From the NCBI RefSeq assembly GCF_020181355.1, contig NZ_CP084004.1, positions 310,001-374,000 on the forward strand: a DNA stretch of 64,000 nucleotides. Direction: 5' to 3'. The translations under genes were made by a program, and so were the position numbers. The notes beneath the pieces are model-generated. The model saw nothing but the letters and a program-made list of their open reading frames with translations, was not told the DNA's origin and did no database searches. Each line of letters opens with the position of its first letter. Positions within the stretch are counted from its first letter, which is position 1. The DNA is from Collinsella aerofaciens. GTDB taxonomy: Bacteria; Actinomycetota; Coriobacteriia; Coriobacteriales; Coriobacteriaceae. Below, piece by piece: positions 59,451 through 64,000 of the stretch.

Positions 59451-60269
59451 CTAGCCGATAGCGTTTTTGAGTTCCACGCGACGCTTTTTCATGCCCGTCA
59501 TGACGGCGTTGCGCAGCTCGGGCATGCGCGCGGTATCCATCTGTGGAACGCCCTCGAGCTTATAGGGAATGCCCAATTGCTCGTACTTGACGACACCCAT
59601 CGTGTGATACGGCAGCATTTCCAGGCCCACCACGTTGTGCCATGGAGCGATGAGGCGGCCGAGCGCCTCGCACTCCTCAACCGTATCGGTAATGCCGGGC
59701 ACCACCACGTGGCGGATAACGACCTTAATCTTGCGACGGGCAAGCTCATCACCAAACGCCAGAATGCGTGCGGGATCGCAACCGGTCAGCTTTTTATGCT
59801 CAACGGGATCGGCATGCTTGATGTCGAGCAGCACCATGTCGGTCTCGTTGAGAACAGTATCGAACTTCTCGGGATGGTTGGGGTCAAACGCATAGCCGCA
59901 GCTGTCGAGGCAGGTATGCACGCGGCCATCGGGGTTGTTGTGCATTGCACGGAACAGGTCGGCTAAAAACGCGGGCTGCAAGAGCGGCTCGCCGCCGGAC
60001 ACCGTAATACCGCCGCTGCGGTAAAACTCATGGTTGCTCTGGAACTCGTCCATCAGGTGCTCGACGGTCACCATGGTGCCGCCGCTAACCGACCAGGTAT
60101 CGGGGTTGTGGCAATACGCACAGCGCATGGGGCAGCCCTGAACAAACACCACAAAGCGGATGCCGGGTCCATCGACCGTTCCCATCGTCTCAATCGAATG
60201 TACGCGGCCCAGGGCAAACGCAGAGTCCTCGGGACGAGCGTCCACACCCTCGAGCGTCATCTCAGCCAT
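59451..60269 (-). CDS. pflA: Pyruvate formate-lyase activating enzyme
   Basis: 272-aa radical SAM glycyl-radical activase. The cluster motif is GCPMRCAYC (Cys46, Cys50, Cys53), preceded by VHSIETMGTVDGPGIRFVVFVQG, and ITVSGGEPLLQP follows. This is the PflA pattern that activates pyruvate formate-lyase under anaerobiosis. Its target gene pflB is not in the window. The start is uncertain: ATG at 60269 (AAGGTAGCGGGA) is chosen over ATG at 60290. Confidence 0.92.
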   Translation of the reverse strand: MAEMTLEGVDARPEDSAFALGRVHSIETMGTVDGPGIRFVVFVQGCPMRCAYCHNPDTWSVSGGTMVTVEHLMDEFQSNHEFYRSGGITVSGGEPLLQPAFLADLFRAMHNNPDGRVHTCLDSCGYAFDPNHPEKFDTVLNETDMVLLDIKHADPVEHKKLTGCDPARILAFGDELARRKIKVVIRHVVVPGITDTVEECEALGRLIAPWHNVVGLEMLPYHTMGVVKYEQLGIPYKLEGVPQMDTARMPELRNAVMTGMKKRRVELKNAIG

Positions 60270-60390
60270 TCCCGCTACCTTGCCTCTCATTGGTTTTAGC
60301 TACATAAATGCCAGAATCATTCTAGCCCATACGCATGATGGCGAAACGGTTTAGCGGTCAATTGGGTTGTCCTATTTGGCCCTACGCAAG

Positions 60391-60425
60391 AGCGGCGGGA
60401 AGGTTATCGCAACCCGCCCGCCGCT
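60391..60425 (-). terminator. Hairpin downstream of the DegV gene
   Basis: AGCGGCGGG and CCCGCCGCT (9 bp) with a 17-nt loop, 31 bp after the stop at 60456. No T-run follows, so confidence is low. Confidence 0.4.
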
Positions 60426-60455
60426 GAGGCAATAGAAATCGATAGACGCCAGACC

Positions 60456-61310
60456 TTACGCCTTAAGCGTGAGCACCGCACCGAAGGCGGTCGGGCCGCA
60501 ATGGCTCGAGATGACACCGCCGACCTGAGTCCAGGTAACGTCCTTAAAGCCCAGGTCGTGCGCATAGACTTCCATGTCGTCGCGCAGCTCCTGGGAAAGG
60601 CCTACCGAATACGCCAGGCCAATATGCGAGTAGTCAATCTCGCCCTTCGCAACCATGTGGTCAATAAAGGCGCGGGCGCACTTGAGCATAGAGCCGCGGA
60701 ACTTCTTGGTTGCCACGAACTTGCCGCCCGTTACCTCAATGCAGGGCTTAATCTTGAGCAGATGGGCACCGAGGAATGCCACGTTGGATAGACGACCGCC
60801 CGCCTTAAGGAAGGCTAGGTCGGTAGGAACAAAGCCCAGCAGCACACGGTCCATGACGGAATTCGTAAATGCAAAGATTTCGTCGACGGTGGCATCGGGG
60901 TGAGCCTCGATGTATTTGGCGGTCTCGACGGCAACAAGCGACTGGCCCACCGAGACAAAACGCGTGTCCATGGAGTAGACGTAGTCGCGACCCTTGGCGG
61001 CAATCTTAGAAGACTGGTGTGAGCAGGTCGTGGCCTCGGAATACGCAAGGTGCAGAATAGTCGCATCGGGCTGCTCGGCATGGATGCGATCGTACACGTG
61101 CGCAAAATCTGCCGGCGCGCAGCCGCTGGTCTTGGGCATCACGCCAAACTCGTTGCAGCGCGAATAAATCTCGAGCGGATCGATCGAGCCGTCCTCGACG
61201 GTCTCGTCACCAATCGTGACATGCATAGGTACGCGCACGATACCGTAGCGTTCGCAGAGCTCCGGCGTCACATCCGAACCAGACTCAACCACGATTACGT
61301 ACTTGCCCAT
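60456..61310 (-). CDS. DegV-family fatty-acid-binding protein
   Basis: 284-aa DegV protein: VIVVESGSDVTPEL, VRVPMHVTIGDETVED, KTSGCAPADFAHVYD, the conserved LHLAYSEATTCSHQSS, and MDTRFVSVGQ. Members bind fatty acids as FakB subunits for fatty-acid kinase or have unknown roles; no FakA is near. Starts at 61310, 61316 (ATG) and upstream are possible; 61310 is chosen from family alignment of MGKYVI. The 277-bp gap upstream to the GH32 gene shows no recognisable feature. Confidence 0.88.
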   Translation of the reverse strand: MGKYVIVVESGSDVTPELCERYGIVRVPMHVTIGDETVEDGSIDPLEIYSRCNEFGVMPKTSGCAPADFAHVYDRIHAEQPDATILHLAYSEATTCSHQSSKIAAKGRDYVYSMDTRFVSVGQSLVAVETAKYIEAHPDATVDEIFAFTNSVMDRVLLGFVPTDLAFLKAGGRLSNVAFLGAHLLKIKPCIEVTGGKFVATKKFRGSMLKCARAFIDHMVAKGEIDYSHIGLAYSVGLSQELRDDMEVYAHDLGFKDVTWTQVGGVISSHCGPTAFGAVLTLKA

Positions 61311-61587
61311 TATCATCACGACCCATCTCAACATTGGCTTTTCAACACATGGCACGCGCCGCCGCACTGTTGCACAACGGCGGCAGAGCGCCAAAGAGAC
61401 GCCGCCCCTTGCACACAACAAAGGACAGCGTCTCCCTGGAAAAACTCCGTGCTAATCTGAGATTCTACACGGTTTATTACTAAGTGTTACTTACTCCGCA
61501 AACGGTCGCTATACGCGATAAACGGTAGTTCGCTGCGGCAACTGCGACACATTCCGCCCAGCAAGTCCAATCGTGCTCCACACACGG

Positions 61588-63030
61588 TTAATGCGCGAGG
61601 CGGTAGAAATTCATCGATGCCGCGCCCTCGGCGTGCAGCTCCATCGCCGGAACCGCCGGCGAATAGGTACGGCTCGTAAGTGCCGCCTCGCCGCCATTTG
61701 CAAAAATCTCGACCATCGTAGTGTCCGAAAGCACGCGCAGGTCGCGAAGCTCGCCGAGCTCAATCGACCTCTGGTCGCGCCCATAGCCTTCGTCACCCAT
61801 GTCGAGGGTAAGCATCCCGTCCGCATAGCGCACAAAGACACCCTTGCGAATCTCGAGCTCAACCATCTTGGCGCCCTCACAGGAAACCACGAGATCAAAC
61901 AGGCGGCCCGGCTCCTCAACGGTTTCACCGCCTGTCGTGCGAACGCAGTCGCCGCGCATCCTCTCAATCTCGTGCGCCGGCTGCTGGCAGAGCTTACCAT
62001 CGCGCATGCTCAGCTCTCGCGGCACCGTCAACGCGCACTGCCACCCGCGCGCCACCGTCGGGTTTTCCGCCGTCGCATCGGGGCAACCCGACCATCCGAT
62101 CATCAATCGCCGGCCTGCAGCATCCTCAAAGGACTGCGGAGCATAGAAATCAAAACCGGCATCGACCATCGGGGGCATGCCCTTCCCGACGATTTTAAAG
62201 CTCGGCGCCTCCCAATCGGCCTCGATGGGGAACCACACGCACTGATGCGGATTGCGGTAACGCCAGCCATCGGCAGGCACACCCTGCGGACAGCAAACGA
62301 GAATAAGCTCGCCATCAAGCTCAAACAGATCAGGGCACTCCCACATAAAGCCAAACTTCTCGCCCAGCTCAATGCGCGTCGCATAGCTCCAGACCCCTAA
62401 ATCACGCGAAGTATAGACAAGCACGCAGCCACGGTCGTCTTTCGTACGAGCGCCCAGAACCATGTAGTAGATACCATCGTGCTCAAGGATCTTGGGGTCG
62501 CGCACGTGCGTACCGATATCGTCGGGGTAATCGACTGGTCCAACAGCCATGCGCTTCTCGCCCAATTCGTCGGGATTCTCGGCAACCATATGAATCTGGT
62601 TTTGCTCACGGCCCGTCAACACGTAGTCGTAATCATCGCGGTCAAAATGCTTGACGTTGCCGGTATAGAAGTAGTGAATCTTGCCATCACGTACAAAGGC
62701 AGAACCAGAATACGCTCCGCTCGAATCCAAATCGGAATCGGGGAACAGCACGGGGCCGTGATTCTCGTACGTCACAAAATCCTTTGTCGTCAGATGGTTC
62801 CAAAGCACTGGACCGCCATGCGCAGCATCGAACGGATCGTATTGATGATAGATGTGATACGTATCACCAATCTGAACCAAACCGTTGGGGTCGTTGAGCC
62901 AGCCAAGCTCAGGCTCCACATGGAACAGAAGCCTATCGGGGTCGGACGCGATGCGAGCCGCCGTCTCATCCTGTCCGACACGCCACTGCTCATAGTCCGC
63001 GCGTGTCACCTTGTTTTTTTGATTTAACAT
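61588..63030 (-). CDS. scrB: Glycoside hydrolase family 32 sucrose-6-phosphate hydrolase/fructosidase
   Basis: 480-aa beta-fructosidase. GH32 signatures are WLNDPNG (nucleophile Asp47), HVRDPK (Asp178) and the acid/base Glu231 in WECPDLFE, with a C-terminal beta-sandwich. It has no signal peptide, so it acts in the cytosol. It lies 101 bp downstream of a sucrose-type PTS permease on the same strand, which suggests it cleaves sucrose 6-phosphate delivered by that system. Confidence 0.93.
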   Translation of the reverse strand: MLNQKNKVTRADYEQWRVGQDETAARIASDPDRLLFHVEPELGWLNDPNGLVQIGDTYHIYHQYDPFDAAHGGPVLWNHLTTKDFVTYENHGPVLFPDSDLDSSGAYSGSAFVRDGKIHYFYTGNVKHFDRDDYDYVLTGREQNQIHMVAENPDELGEKRMAVGPVDYPDDIGTHVRDPKILEHDGIYYMVLGARTKDDRGCVLVYTSRDLGVWSYATRIELGEKFGFMWECPDLFELDGELILVCCPQGVPADGWRYRNPHQCVWFPIEADWEAPSFKIVGKGMPPMVDAGFDFYAPQSFEDAAGRRLMIGWSGCPDATAENPTVARGWQCALTVPRELSMRDGKLCQQPAHEIERMRGDCVRTTGGETVEEPGRLFDLVVSCEGAKMVELEIRKGVFVRYADGMLTLDMGDEGYGRDQRSIELGELRDLRVLSDTTMVEIFANGGEAALTSRTYSPAVPAMELHAEGAASMNFYRLAH

Positions 63031-63054
63031 CGCCGTTGACTTTCTCGTCTATGG

Positions 63055-63092
63055 GGAAGGACGCTCGACTCACACGAGTCGAACGCCCTTCC
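63055..63092 (-). promoter_or_regulatory. Intercistronic hairpin between PTS permease and GH32 genes
   Basis: GGAAGG...CTCGACTC-ACAC-GAGTCGA...CCTTCC forms a two-step stem. It may stabilise or partly end the upstream message. Confidence 0.5.
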
Positions 63093-63131
63093 TCAAATGG
63101 ACTTATCCTCAGATTACACTGAACGGCTCAA

Positions 63132-64000
63132 CTAGAAGCTAACGTCGAAGCCAGCGCCAGCGCCCTCTTCATCGGTGGTCGGCACGCCCTTTGCCTTGTT
63201 GTAGGCAAAGATCAAGACGATCGGCACGATAAAGGCGATGAGATTGCCAGCCACATACCACACGAGGGTCTCGGGCGTGACGATGAGCAGGCCAAGCACG
63301 CCGGTCAGACCCTGACCGATAGCGCGCACCTCAAAGAGCTTGACGAAGGCACCGCCGCAGCCTGCACCGATGCATGCGCAGATGAACGGAATGATCGAAT
63401 AGCGCATGTTTGCAGCAAAGATAGCGGGCTCGGAGATTCCGACCAGCGTCGGGATAAAGGACGACATGCAGATGTTGCGCTCTTTGGAGTGCTTCTTGTG
63501 AATGAGGTACATACCGATGGCGCCGCCGCCCTGGGCGATGATGGAAACCGACCAGATGGCCTGGATGTAGTTGAAGCCAGTCGTGGCAACAAGGTTTGCC
63601 TCGATACCCTGGATGAACTGATGCGTACCGGTAACGACGAGCGGCTGCAGGAACGCGGCGAAGACAAAGGCACCGAAGACGCCCATCCTGTTGTACAGGA
63701 TATCGATTACGCCGGCGAGGACGTCACCGATCAGGTTGCCGAGCGGGCCGAACACGGTGAACAGGGCAACGTTAGCAAGAATCAGGGTAACGGTCGGGAC
63801 AAAGACGAACGAAACGACCTCGGGGATGTACTTCTGGGCAATCTTCTCGACCTTGGCCATAAACCAGGCAGTCAGGATTGCGGGGAACACACCGCCCTGG
63901 AAAGCAACCATGGGAATGGATAGCGGACCGAAGTTCCAGTACTCAGCACCCGTCGGGTCCATAACGAACGTGTTGCGGTTCATAAGGCTCGGGTGAACCA
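63132..64000 (-). CDS. PTS sucrose/beta-glucoside-type permease EIIC part (5' end outside the window)
   Basis: At least 289 residues of an EIIC membrane domain; the frame stays open to the window edge (VHPSL before the first Met), so the start and any EIIB domain are missing. Strings such as FQGGVFPAILTAWFMAKVEK, LQPLVVTGTHQFIQGIEANLV and LVGISEPAIFAANMRY are typical of sucrose/trehalose EIIBC proteins. The C-terminus ends soon after EIIC, so no EIIA is fused. It imports and phosphorylates sucrose, feeding the GH32 enzyme. Confidence 0.9.
   Translation of the reverse strand, partial: VHPSLMNRNTFVMDPTGAEYWNFGPLSIPMVAFQGGVFPAILTAWFMAKVEKIAQKYIPEVVSFVFVPTVTLILANVALFTVFGPLGNLIGDVLAGVIDILYNRMGVFGAFVFAAFLQPLVVTGTHQFIQGIEANLVATTGFNYIQAIWSVSIIAQGGGAIGMYLIHKKHSKERNICMSSFIPTLVGISEPAIFAANMRYSIIPFICACIGAGCGGAFVKLFEVRAIGQGLTGVLGLLIVTPETLVWYVAGNLIAFIVPIVLIFAYNKAKGVPTTDEEGAGAGFDVSF

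Overview
The window looks like a chromosomal segment of a gut actinobacterium of the class Coriobacteriia, most likely Collinsella or a close relative. This is inferred, not searched: base composition is GC-rich but moderate, host genes favour CGC/CTC codons, ribosome sites are AGGAGG-like, the sortase-anchored surface protein ends in LAQTG, and metabolism is fermentative (PflA, sucrose PTS with GH32, a 2-hydroxyacyl-CoA dehydratase-activase-like giant protein). No tRNA, rRNA or CRISPR array was recognised. Layout: 1-3677 holds a truncated membrane protein, lgt, a NifU-like scaffold, a dCMP/cytidine deaminase and coaX, all on the minus strand. 3843-5376 is an IS110-family element, followed by an OPT transporter. 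7423-12419 is a very large cell-wall-anchored coiled-coil/CAP protein broken by a second IS110-family element. 12727-16500 holds a DUF389 protein, a small membrane-anchored protein, an IS30-family element and a decayed gene. 16572-22075 is an activase-like giant gene behind its TetR regulator. 22351-27319 holds a tiny hydrophobic peptide, a HAD hydrolase, a P-II remnant, a CmpB-like membrane protein, an HD hydrolase and dxs. 27777-32099 is a polar amino-acid ABC operon plus a class I amidotransferase-like hydrolase. 32205-34465 is an Hpt / GGDEF-REC-HD signalling pair. 34676-42696 holds an alpha/beta hydrolase, a radical SAM protein, map, a 2-hydroxyacid dehydrogenase, an M18 aminopeptidase, a membrane-anchored choloylglycine-hydrolase-like enzyme and phosphofructokinase. 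42896-44401 is an IS256-family element. 44752-50664 holds an FtsX/LolD-type ABC pair, a GyrI-like protein with a LexA-type operator, an Abi_2/ClC pseudogene fusion and ogt. 51015-56309 is the aspartate-family pathway: lysC-asd on the minus strand, thrC and thrB on the plus strand. 56568-64000 holds engB, mtnN, a beta-lactamase-fold protein, pflA, a DegV protein, a GH32 sucrase and a truncated sucrose-type PTS permease. The most unusual content is intergenic. (1) At least three long structured elements lie directly downstream of genes (pfkA, asd, thrB), with a probable fourth between thrC and thrB. Each has perfect outer stems of 19-29 bp whose sequence differs at every site, while internal-loop and apical motifs are conserved. 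(2) Two arrays of short repeats in strictly alternating orientation have constant pitch: six 14-bp arms about 40 bp apart at 27378-27591, and five 14-bp arms about 31 bp apart at 49908-50045. (3) A family of small hairpins has variable stems around a conserved CTGTCCC/GGGACAG loop. (4) Two related IS110 elements have ends fixed independently, by an interrupted palindrome and by an interrupted reading frame, and share a conserved non-coding block before the transposase that is a good bridge-RNA candidate. The three transposon types carry many AGG arginine codons, unlike the host genes.
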